From the NCBI RefSeq assembly GCF_026262505.1, contig NC_067206.1, positions 2,046,001 to 2,110,000 of the forward strand: a stretch of DNA of 64,000 nucleotides, in the 5' to 3' direction. The translations under genes and the position numbers were made by a program. The notes beneath the pieces are model-generated. The model was given only the letters and a program-made list of their open reading frames with translations. It was not told where the DNA came from and made no database searches. The DNA comes from Trichomonas vaginalis G3. Lineage: Eukaryota; Parabasalia; Trichomonadida; Trichomonadidae. Below are positions 1 to 7,820 of this stretch, piece after piece; position 1 is the first letter of the stretch; each line of letters starts with the position of its first letter.

Positions 1-106
1 CTTCGGCATTGTTAAAACATTCGATGTACTAAAAGAAGAAATAGAAGCTACAAAACTGTTTAAAGTCATGAACCATCGCAACATATACCATGTAAAACGC
101 TTGTAA
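1..106 (+). CDS. 3' end of a Maverick protein of unknown function (partial)
   Basis: Only the last 34 codons are present, ending with TAA at 104-106. They match the C-terminus of the gene at 48449-49383 with one or two changes. The function is unknown. The full-length homologue has a short CxxC pair followed by a charged helical tail. Confidence 0.7.
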   Translation, partial: FGIVKTFDVLKEEIEATKLFKVMNHRNIYHVKRL

Positions 107-112
107 ATAGTT

Positions 113-312
113 ATGTTAGGAAACGTGTTAGAAAACATGTTAGATCTAACATTCTAACATAAAATATATTTTTGGTCATTTACAATGAAGTCTTGACAAA
201 ACATTTAAGTTCGATGAAGTCTTGAAAATTCATGAGTTTTGTGTGTTTTAGACCATGTTAGGAAACGTGTTAGAAAACATGTTAGATCTAACATTCTAAC
301 ATAAAATATATT
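113..312. promoter_or_regulatory. Two AGATCT-centred palindromic arrays between genes
   Basis: Two nearly identical blocks (about 113-172 and 253-312) each contain a palindrome GTTAGATCTAAC, with AGATCT at 142-147 and 284-289. Each is flanked by extra half-sites GTTAG on the left and CTAAC on the right, spaced about 12 bases apart. An AT-rich tail follows. The same block recurs in the same place in copies B and D, always between a stop codon and the next promoter. It could be a protein-binding site, an origin-like element or an RNA 3' end signal; the sequence alone does not decide. Confidence 0.6.
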
Positions 313-342
313 TTTGCTGAATTCCGTATGAAAACCGAGAGA

Positions 343-523
343 AGAACAGCGAGTAGGTAAGAAACCTTAGTCGCCAAAACTCTATGAAAACAGTGAAGAA
401 CAGCGAGACCGACTTTTATCTAGGTCGCCAAAACTCTATGAAAATCATGAGTTTCCTTAAGACAGAAAAAATAAAGTTAGTTTTATTTTTATTTATTTTT
501 TTATTTTGTATGTAAGGACAGAT
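343..523 (+). promoter_or_regulatory. Upstream direct repeats and T-rich leader of the 524 gene
   Basis: Two direct copies of a roughly 50-base sequence (from about 343 and 392) contain AAGAACAGCGAG and GTCGCCAAAACTCTATG. They are followed by a T-rich leader starting AAAGTTAGTTTTATTTTT and ending TTTTGTATGTAAGGACAG just before the ATG at 524. The same leader stands upstream of the genes at 48449 and 49800, and is repeated without a gene at 47689-48030, so it is probably the core promoter/leader of this gene class. Confidence 0.5.
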
Positions 524-1348
524 ATGTCAACATCAGAGAACACAACAACTGCTATCGTTCATGAAGCCATAAATGAAGAATACGAGTGGGTTCAGTTTAA
601 CAAACAACTCCGTCTCATTCGTTCGGTCAAAGACGATATGTACCAGATGCAAAGTATTTTGACAGCATGTTTTGCTCCAGATACTAAACACGCAGACGAC
701 TGGTTCAAAAACCAAAGCACACAAGAACTTTTGAGTGAAATTTCTCTAGACCGACTTTTTTCGGCCATGCATAAAACACATGAAAATCGTAAAAATTTGC
801 CAATAAATTTAAGAGGATATTATGTACATAGACTTTTAGTAAATGCAGTTGCAATGTGGGCTTCTCCTCGTTATGCATGGCATGTTTACAGACTTCTTGA
901 CGAAATTCATAGACAAGAACGTGAAGAGATGGAAAAGAAACTTCAAGCAAAAGATGAAGTCATTGAAGCAAAAGACAAAAGCATTCAGAAAAGAATACCA
1001 CGTTCGGTACCAAAAGGAAAGGAAAAGAACTATAAGTATATGATTTATACTGAAGAGATGGAAAATGAAGAAGATAAAGATATGGTTATGTTGCATTTAG
1101 TCAGAAGAAACAACAAAAGCTTTTACGACCTTGCTAAGATTTACAAATCTGACAGAAATTGGTTCTATCGCGAAAACTTACCGATTTCAATGACACCGAA
1201 TGAAGATGTGAAACAAATAGTTCAAGATACGTTACCTCAAACACACTATGATATGAAAGGTTGTACAATACTTACCTTCAAAGAAGACTTACCGCTACTG
1301 AAGGAAAAAATAACAGAGTATTTTGACAACTTCAAACAAGCAGAGTAA
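524..1348 (+). CDS. Maverick protein with central coiled coil, unknown function
   Basis: This is a 274-residue protein. The ATG at 524 is chosen because the reading frame upstream has only a TTG and the T-rich leader ends just before it. The N-terminal third looks helical. Residues around 125-155 form a strongly charged coiled coil rich in E, K and R. A compact C-terminal domain follows, with the segments MLHLVRRNNKSF and WFYRENLPISMTPN. That domain reminds me of C-terminal domains of MSV199/KilA-N proteins of large DNA viruses, but this is a weak impression. It converges on the packaging ATPase gene, with 16 bases between the stops. Copy D (49800) has a one-base loss near 50093, and copy B is heavily decayed. 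Confidence 0.75.
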   Translation: MSTSENTTTAIVHEAINEEYEWVQFNKQLRLIRSVKDDMYQMQSILTACFAPDTKHADDWFKNQSTQELLSEISLDRLFSAMHKTHENRKNLPINLRGYYVHRLLVNAVAMWASPRYAWHVYRLLDEIHRQEREEMEKKLQAKDEVIEAKDKSIQKRIPRSVPKGKEKNYKYMIYTEEMENEEDKDMVMLHLVRRNNKSFYDLAKIYKSDRNWFYRENLPISMTPNEDVKQIVQDTLPQTHYDMKGCTILTFKEDLPLLKEKITEYFDNFKQAE

Positions 1349-1364
1349 ATGAACCATTTATTTT

Positions 1365-2241
1365 TCAAGCTTGACTTTTTACAATTTGAACTTTGTTTGC
1401 GTAGATATGAATTCTGAAAGAAGTATGAGGGTCTTGTATGACTTTGTACTTCTCCCATAGTTCATATCTGTCAAACTTACCTGCCATGGACTCTTTCATA
1501 AGTTCCATGAAATCGTCTTCGGACAATCCGGGGAAAAGTATAATGTCAGTAAGTATTCTTTTAACATCCTTACTTAAACTCTTTGCTGTCTGTACACAAA
1601 TGACAACTGAGATGTTAAAGTGTCTGAGCTTCTTAAGAATTCGACACATATCTTGTTCTCTATTCTTTAACAAAGGATGAGAAGCAAAGTCATCTAAGAT
1701 AAGAAGACATCTATGAGGGTAAGTCTTCCAATCGTAAGATTGCAATTTCTTCGAAATGTATTCTATCTCTTTCTGTTTGTTTCTGAAGTGTTTCTTCTCT
1801 AATATTCTCTGCATTTCCTCATTTGGGTCTTTGAACTTAGAATTTATATACTCATTTATAGCATTATACTTCAAAACTCTTCTTTGGTACTTCTTTATCC
1901 AATCTAACAACTCAGTATCCTTTATACATACTAACTTAGACTTCTTTATAATATCTTTGAACGAATTGACGGTTTGGTCAAATTGACCAGAAGTACTACA
2001 AATGACAACTAACTCATAGAATGGGTTCTTCTCATCTAGTTCTTGTTGTTGTGCAGCCATTTTAAGATAAGTGAAAGTCTTACCCGACCCAGGTGGTGCA
2101 ATTAGACCTGTATATACCATTCTGAGCAAATAAGAACTTGTCATGTATAGGCTTTATCTGAGCATTTTCTAACTTCCTCTTGTTCTTGTTTAAAACATTC
2201 TCAAATTTTTTGTCAATGTCAGCAAACTTTTTTTCTAACAT
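1365..2241 (-). CDS. A32-like DNA-packaging ATPase (FtsK/HerA superfamily), frameshifted
   Basis: This is the predicted virion packaging motor that pumps element DNA into capsids. The Walker A motif is GLIAPPGSGKT, the Walker B motif is CLLILDDFASH (DD doublet), and a later CVQTAKSL segment fits the sensor region of A32-type ATPases. The open stretch is 1365-2144. Comparison with copy D places the true ATG at 2239-2241, followed by about 40 charged helical residues. One extra base near 2113 just upstream of Walker A breaks the frame in this copy; copy D is intact there but has its own one-base loss at about 51452. The gene diverges from the 2278 gene, with only 36 AT-rich bases between the two starts. 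Confidence 0.85.
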
Positions 2242-2277
2242 ATTTTTAGAAAAATTAAAATTTTTATCTTTTAGAAA
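2242..2277. promoter_or_regulatory. Short bidirectional promoter region
   Basis: These are 36 bases of almost pure A/T between two divergent ATGs, containing the near-palindrome AAAAATTAAAATTTTTA. It is conserved in copies B and D. Because both genes start here, it must hold both promoters. Confidence 0.45.
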
Positions 2278-2730
2278 ATGTCTAGCGATTTCGCTATCTA
2301 TATTCGAGACAAGCTTTTCGACAGCAAAACATCTGTCGACCATAAAATCTTACATAGTGTAAACAAGAAAGGTGAATTTGTTCTAAAGTTCTGTTTCTGG
2401 GAATATGACAAGAACCATAAAACATTAAGCAGAGAAGTCTTAAAATTTGTCAATGACAGACTTGTTGACAGAGATGACGCCGATTGGAAAGATGAAGTCC
2501 AACAAAAGTTCTTAGAATGCAAAGAAGACACATGCGCTGTTCTTGAAGATGAAATAGAAAACAGAATAGAAGAGCTATTAAAGGACAAAGAACTTTTACA
2601 TAAATATAGTTGCGCCAAATTTGACATAACTCCACCAGAAAAGAAGAAGAAAGAAAAGAAAGAAAAGAAAGTAGAAGAAGAGAAGAAAGAACCTGAACCA
2701 GTTCCAGAGAAAAAGAAATTTGACATGTAA
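2278..2730 (+). CDS. Small Maverick protein with lysine/glutamate-rich tail
   Basis: This is a 150-residue protein of unknown function. The first 115 residues look globular, with a helical EDEIENRIEELLKDKELL segment. The last 35 residues are a highly charged K/E/P tail containing runs of KKEKK, ending in KFDM. Such a tail suggests nucleic-acid or protein binding, but there is no recognisable domain. It converges on the 2747 gene. The 16 bases between the stops form an AT palindrome (AAAATAAAATTTTATTTT) that could serve both 3' ends. Copy D (51550) has two frameshifts, and copy B (27692 to 27229) is decayed. Confidence 0.75.
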   Translation: MSSDFAIYIRDKLFDSKTSVDHKILHSVNKKGEFVLKFCFWEYDKNHKTLSREVLKFVNDRLVDRDDADWKDEVQQKFLECKEDTCAVLEDEIENRIEELLKDKELLHKYSCAKFDITPPEKKKKEKKEKKVEEEKKEPEPVPEKKKFDM

Positions 2731-2746
2731 AAATAAAATTTTATTT

Positions 2747-3166
2747 TTAGAACATTTCTGGGTCAATGTCAATGTTCTCTTCCTCTTTAGGAGTAAACAC
2801 TGGCTTAGACTCTAAAATCTTTTTACCCAATTTACCTTGAACTTCTACAACTTTAGACTCATAATATTCATAGTCGTCTGCTTTCTTTGGTTCATAAGGT
2901 ATAACAAGTTTGTATGCTTTGCCTTCTTTAAGGTTTGAAAACCTTCTGTCAAAACTTTCTTTGACTGCTAACAAACCTTCTATGTCTAAGTCTTCAAATT
3001 TCGCACCATTTTTAGTCACAATAGCAAACTTAACTGGTTCGATGTTCCAAACTTTGCTGAATGAAGACTTTTCAAAATGGTAGAAGTAAACATTCAAATA
3101 TGTGAATGGGTCTAGTTCTTCTTTAAGTCCTGACATGTACTTGTTTACTGAGATGAATTTTGCCAT
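2747..3166 (-). CDS. 139-residue Maverick protein, unknown function
   Basis: This is an intact frame from MAKFISVNK to DIDPEMF. It is mixed alpha/beta in appearance with an acidic C-terminus, and has no recognisable motif. It lies 36 bases downstream of the SF3 helicase gene on the same strand, so it may belong to the same replication module. Copy D (52016-52435) is also intact and differs by only a few residues, which argues the protein is constrained. Copy B has frameshifts. Confidence 0.75.
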   Translation of the reverse strand: MAKFISVNKYMSGLKEELDPFTYLNVYFYHFEKSSFSKVWNIEPVKFAIVTKNGAKFEDLDIEGLLAVKESFDRRFSNLKEGKAYKLVIPYEPKKADDYEYYESKVVEVQGKLGKKILESKPVFTPKEEENIDIDPEMF

Positions 3167-3202
3167 CTTTTCTATCGGATAAAAAAATATTTTTTTTAAA
3201 AT

Positions 3203-4438
3203 TTACTCATAAAAATTTTTCTTTGTATATACACCATTCTGTACGTCTAAAAGACTTTTGACATTTGCCAAGAATGTTCGTTTAGACGCTGTCATATAAC
3301 CATATTCTTGACAATATTGTTTATACGAATCGTACAATGACCTTTCATCTAAACACTCAAAGTCAGTTTCATCTATGAACAGTTCATATACACTCTTGTT
3401 TGCTTCTAACAATGTTTGTCTCTCTTCGGTATGTGGAATTTGTCTTGGATTGAACTTTGAAATATCTAATGTCATAAAGTATGAGAACAAATGGTTGTAA
3501 AAGTCAGATGTCAAAGTTTCTGCTAAGTCGTCAAAATATTCTGTATCTTGCATATGAGAATCTGACGTTCTGACAACTACATATCTTCTGTCAGAACTTT
3601 CTAACTTCATCGGAACAGCATTGTTTGAAACCATAATGAAGTTTGCAACATTTTCACAAACTCTTTGGTCTTTATACTTTCTTTCAACAACTCCAACTTT
3701 GTCTGTTATAAGACTCTTCAAAGCATCTGAGTTCAAAACTTTTGTTGTATCTATACTTTGAAGTTCGTTACATACTATAAGTTTCATATTCTCAATTGAA
3801 GAGTTAAATTTACCGCAGATGTTTTCTAAGTTTGTCATATTCGGGTTCGAATAACCTTCTAACAGTTTGCATAAGATATCTGTAAAGAATGTGTTCTTAC
3901 CTGTTCCTTGTTTTCCAATTATAATGAGAGCAGTTTCATTTTTAGCACTTGGATGTTGTAAGATGTTTGCAAACCAACATAAGATATACTCATAGACTCT
4001 TTCGTTTCCATTGCATATAATTTCTTTGACATGGTCTAACCAAGCTTCTATAATATTTTCTTTCCATTCTACTTGTTCGTATTTATATCCAGTGAAGATA
4101 GAATAGAAGTTTGGAGAAGGTGTATAGAACTTTATACCTCGAACTGAAAAATCTTCTAACTTTGACAATAAGATATCCCAAGCATCTAACATCTTCATGC
4201 CAACTTGTACGACTTTTATTTTCTTAAGTTTCTGTCTACATTCTTGTTCTGAAACTATTGTCGCTTTAGGTTTGTTAAAGACTACATCCCATTCTTTCAT
4301 AACATAACATTCTGGGGCAGAGTCGACATAAATGACTAAACGTTTCAAATTCTCGACTGCTTTGTTATAGTCTCGAAATGGACACATATTTCTGAATGCT
4401 TGGAAGTCATAAAAATCTGAAACATCTATTCTGTACAT
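3203..4438 (-). CDS. Superfamily 3 helicase (D5-like primase-helicase C-terminal type)
   Basis: This is an intact 411-residue protein, predicted to be a hexameric helicase that unwinds element DNA during replication. Visible motifs are Walker A GKQGTGKNTF (about 175-184), Walker B MKLIVCNELQS (about 218-228), motif C FIMVSNN with its sensor asparagine (about 267-273), and the arginine-finger segment SSDRRYVVV (about 281-289). Walker A has Asn after the Lys instead of Ser/Thr, as in other GxxGxGKNTF helicases. The N-terminal 165 residues show no primase catalytic signature. Copy D (52473-53704) and copy B (25514-26754) carry frameshifts, so this is the only intact copy of this family here. The start sits behind an AAAAAAATATTTTTTT promoter-like palindrome. 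Confidence 0.9.
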   Translation of the reverse strand: MYRIDVSDFYDFQAFRNMCPFRDYNKAVENLKRLVIYVDSAPECYVMKEWDVVFNKPKATIVSEQECRQKLKKIKVVQVGMKMLDAWDILLSKLEDFSVRGIKFYTPSPNFYSIFTGYKYEQVEWKENIIEAWLDHVKEIICNGNERVYEYILCWFANILQHPSAKNETALIIIGKQGTGKNTFFTDILCKLLEGYSNPNMTNLENICGKFNSSIENMKLIVCNELQSIDTTKVLNSDALKSLITDKVGVVERKYKDQRVCENVANFIMVSNNAVPMKLESSDRRYVVVRTSDSHMQDTEYFDDLAETLTSDFYNHLFSYFMTLDISKFNPRQIPHTEERQTLLEANKSVYELFIDETDFECLDERSLYDSYKQYCQEYGYMTASKRTFLANVKSLLDVQNGVYTKKNFYE

Positions 4439-4466
4439 TTTTATAAAAATAAAAAAAATATTTTTT
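4439..4466 (-). promoter_or_regulatory. AT palindrome promoter of the helicase gene
   Basis: The helicase ATG is preceded on the minus strand by an A7-T-A-T8-type palindrome and then TTTTTATAAAA. The same arrangement precedes the helicase genes at 25514 and 53704 and the unrelated gene at 44944, so it is probably a shared promoter. Confidence 0.45.
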
Positions 4467-5264
4467 TTATTCTTGACTTTGTTGTTGCATTTGTTGCATT
4501 TGTTGTTCTTGAGCTATTTGTTGTTGAAGTTGTTCTTGTAATACAATACTTTCACCAGTTGCATCTTCCAATTCGAAACTTTCTGCCGTCATTGACAAAT
4601 ACATAGGACATAAAAGTTTTACAGGAACAAAGTTTGCGTCAACTAATGTCAACGTTATACTTGCCAAAGTGTTTGAGTTCACTAAGGTTGAAAATTCTGC
4701 ATTCGAATGAACAATAGGCAAACCAGCAGAGAAAGTATTGTTTATACGCATAAGTATCTTTTGGTCATAATAGTTTCTGTCGACATTCGAATAACACTTT
4801 GAACCTAAGTTTGAAACAATATATAAGATTGGTGTGCTTAATGTCAATGGAATAGACATTCCTTGTATGACACCTTTTCCTGTTATAGGAAACTGTTGGT
4901 AGTAAAAACCAGAAATAAGTTTTGTATTATAGCTCATATCGTTTATAGTAAACTCAGTCGGACATCCAAACATAATGAAACCTGCTCTAGTTGCAGCACA
5001 TGTTACACCCGTCCTTAAAGTATTAAATAAGTCAACAAAACCTGTTGGTGGTATATCTGAGTAAGTATCTTCAAAGGAGTATTTTTTACCATTCACAACA
5101 ATAAAGTCTTCTGGTGTCAAAAGAGCAAAACAGGCTTTAGTCGTCATTGTGTTTAAAGTTAGTTTACAATACCGTCCTTGAGGACTTTGTAAGTTTGTTG
5201 TTATAGAATTATATGACTCAGGGTTTTTAGTCGTAATAGTATAAACCATTATATCTTCTGCCAT
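4467..5264 (-). CDS. Putative minor capsid (penton-like) protein with Q-rich tail
   Basis: This is an intact 265-residue protein. Its body is rich in beta-strand-like segments, for example TLTLVDANFVPVKLLCPMYL. The last 30 residues are glutamine/methionine-rich (QEQQMQQMQQQSQE). Polintons encode a single-jelly-roll penton of about this size next to the major capsid gene. Size, beta character and position fit, but I see no diagnostic motif, so this is inference. The tail length varies: copy B has one extra MQQMEQ-type unit. Copy D (53732-54530) has an extra base near 54511. Confidence 0.5.
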   Translation of the reverse strand: MAEDIMVYTITTKNPESYNSITTNLQSPQGRYCKLTLNTMTTKACFALLTPEDFIVVNGKKYSFEDTYSDIPPTGFVDLFNTLRTGVTCAATRAGFIMFGCPTEFTINDMSYNTKLISGFYYQQFPITGKGVIQGMSIPLTLSTPILYIVSNLGSKCYSNVDRNYYDQKILMRINNTFSAGLPIVHSNAEFSTLVNSNTLASITLTLVDANFVPVKLLCPMYLSMTAESFELEDATGESIVLQEQLQQQIAQEQQMQQMQQQSQE

Positions 5265-5268
5265 TTAC

Positions 5269-5846
5269 TTAGCAAATAAATTTTAATGAAATGTTGTGGT
5301 CGTCAAATATTTTTATGACGTCTGGGAAACTATACTTTAAGTTCAACGTTTCACCTCCTTTCATAACGTATATCTTGTCAATGACATTATATGAAACACC
5401 ACAGCAACTAATGTCGGGTTCTATTTCTTTGATGTTTATATCGTCTGCCTCTGTCAAAAGTTTCAATAGTTCTTTCAAGACTTCATGAGGTGCAATGACA
5501 TATGAGTTCACTTTTACAGGGTTGTGTTCGACCAAGTTTAACATTATACCTAAAGCTTGACAAATCTTCTCCTGAGTTTGAAGTTTGTCTTTCAGTTGTT
5601 GTAGTCGTTTCGAATATCTGCAACAGAACTTAAGTCTCTGCTAACTTCAGGATATGTTGGTTCTTTTACAGGAACAATTGTTATACCATCTTTGTCTTCG
5701 TATGGTTTCCCCACTTCAACATCTCTGTCTTTGACATTGACAATAACACTTTGACTGTTTGTTTGAGTTGGTGAATTTAACTTCACATCTGCCACCGCCA
5801 TTAAACCTTTTGAAACACTCACGCTTCTATTTTTCGGAAATGACAT
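5269..5846 (-). CDS. Maverick protein of about 190 residues, frameshifted
   Basis: The function is unknown. Two open stretches, 5269-5544 (in frame past its first Met) and the N-terminal part starting MSFPKNRSVSVSKG at 5844-5846, belong to one gene. In copy D both halves are visible, with the break elsewhere. Here one G is missing near 5601; in copy D one base is missing near 55055. The product has a low-complexity N-terminus, a central helical segment and a C-terminal domain with CCGVSYNVIDKIYVMKGGETL. It diverges from the 5865 gene across 18 bases. The stop at 5269 lies 4 bases from the start of the penton-like gene at 5264. Confidence 0.65.
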
Positions 5847-5864
5847 TTTACTTAGAATAAAAAG

Positions 5865-6282
5865 ATGGACGTATTCGAGTATCTCTTCGAATTGAAGCAG
5901 AACAAAGTTTACACACACAAACAATACAAATACATTGACAGAATAGTTCTTTATACAAACAATGGTAAATGTTATAGAATAGCAATATTTGCTGAACCAA
6001 AATATTTCCATAAAGCAAAGAAAGTTGGTATAACTGAAATGGTGAAAGTTCTTGACGTTGACAAAAATATAACAACAAAACTTACAGATATTTCTAAAGG
6101 AAAGTTTATCTTACAATATTATGTCAAAACTGGCTACTGTCAATATTTGACGGAGAGAAGTCAGTTCAAGAACAACTTACTGACCTGCTGCCAAAATCTG
6201 CTCGATGGAAGCTGTCGTTATGCCAATCTGAGGAGCCCCAGCAGGTTTCATCGAACGAATCTCAAAAGAGCATCTTCCGTGA
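5865..6282 (+). CDS. Maverick protein antisense to the capsid gene end, frameshifted
   Basis: This gene starts MDVFEYLFELKQNKVYTHKQ and would be 139 residues long as in copy D (55375-55794, intact). Here a G is missing near 6135, and a further base near 6261, so the frame closes early. The function is unknown; the first 90 residues look like a small alpha/beta domain. The last 35 codons lie antisense to the C-terminal codons of the major capsid gene (stop at 6177), so the two genes truly overlap tail to tail. Confidence 0.6.
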
Positions 6283-7788
6283 AAAGTGCTATTGGTTTTG
6301 TAAACTTCTTTGCTCTCAGTTCATCTGGACCGTCTCTGTCACCAGTATATATTGTATTTGTACAGTACCAACAGTTGAAATACCACCCATAAAGTCTTCT
6401 GAGTCAGCAAATGGAATGCCGAGCCAAAAGTTTGAACGGTCTCCATTTGTATATTGAGTTTTTTGACCTCCTGTATGAGTCCATACTTTCACATATGGCA
6501 TAATAGAACTTTGCATTTCAGGGTTAATGGTTGTTGTGAAGTTGTTTGTTAAAGTTCATAGCATCTAATGTCAAGTTGTATGACCTCATATCCTCAACTG
6601 TAGAATATTCTTCTCTTGGATAATATTTGCCATCTATGTTTATATGATATTTAATACCGGGGTTGTAGAAACAAGAATAGTCATTTATAGTTCGTCTGAA
6701 CAGTACAAACATAGTATCTGCATGTTTCATTGCAGTTGTTAAAGCAATATCTGTTCTTGCACCTGGGTCAGCACTTTGGTTTCCAACTTCACCTGCAAAG
6801 TCTTTGACAGATATTTGGTGTATAGGGAACATAAGTGGAACTGCAATATATTTGGCAGCTAAAGCATTTGAAATATCTGGGTCCAACATATAGACTGCAA
6901 GTCTGCTTTCTATTCTCTTGCATTCAAATTTTTCGCATGTGAACTTAACTGGGTCCCAAGCAGTTCCAGCAGCATTGAAATAATAGTTTACTTCATTGTT
7001 GAAGTTTGAGAAACCAAAGTCTAAGTCAACTTTGTCTTTGCAAAATTCGGCGAATGACGTTTGATTTGTTCCCTTTACGTCTGTAATAGTGAATGGGTCT
7101 TGTGTTGGTGCAATGACTAAGTTATTTTTGCTTGGAGTAAGTTCGATAGAAATTTTTCCTGCCCAGTTTGGCAAGTATCTTAAAAAACCTGAAGATGAGG
7201 AAAGATGACAAAGGAACTCTAAGTTTCAGTTTTTACTTTGGTTACTGCTGCTGCAGTTTGTCCAGAAAGGTTAACATAAACTCCTGGAACGTTAGGGTCA
7301 AGTCTTCTTATTTTCTCAATATTTGCATACTGGTCTGTTTGTTCTCTAGCTTGTGGTTGTACTGAGTTTCTCAAAGCGAACCATTCATAGTTTGCCCATG
7401 TTACTGTTTGAACTAAGTCAGAGTTAGAATATATCTTATATCCCATGAAAACTTCTGGAGCATATTGGTATCCGACATAGAAAATTCCATTGCAACCTTT
7501 CTTGTCAGACAACTTGGCAGAAGGTTTTATTTCAATGTCTTGTTCCACGTATAAGAATGAGTTGTCAATAGAAATAATATGAAACCTGTCGCAAGCAATA
7601 TCTACTGTTGTTGAAGAACCTTCTCCAAACTCACCTACGTTTCCATAAGAAACAGCAGTTGTATATTCGTAAGTTCCAGGAACTATTTCTGACCTTCTAA
7701 TGGCATTGTCGCATTCGTTATACCATTCGGAAACATTTCCGTTCATGGCATCCAAAACTGTTGGCGTTATATTCTGAGCGGCGTACAT
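6177..7788 (-). CDS. Major capsid protein, Polinton type, frameshifted
   Basis: This is the predicted double-jelly-roll major capsid protein of the element's virion, about 530 residues if read through. It starts MYAAQNITPTVLDAMNG at 7788 and ends ASIEQILAAGQ at 6177. It is rich in short beta segments. The region around KYIAVPLMFPIHQISVKDFAGE to GIKYHINIDGKYYPREEYST is the best conserved part among the three copies. Identification rests on length, beta-rich sequence and its place beside the penton-like protein and the packaging ATPase in a Maverick. This copy has extra bases near 7237, 7187 and 6545. Copies B and D have lesions at other positions. It lies 32 bases downstream of the large-protein gene. 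Confidence 0.7.
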
Positions 7789-7820
7789 TTCATATGGGTA
7801 AAAATATAGAATAGTTGGAT

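Noticed and set aside
2298..2726. Minus-strand frame opposite the K/E-tailed protein, rich in S and F
   Set aside because: It is the complement of lysine/glutamate codons. The plus-strand frame is conserved and has a promoter region.
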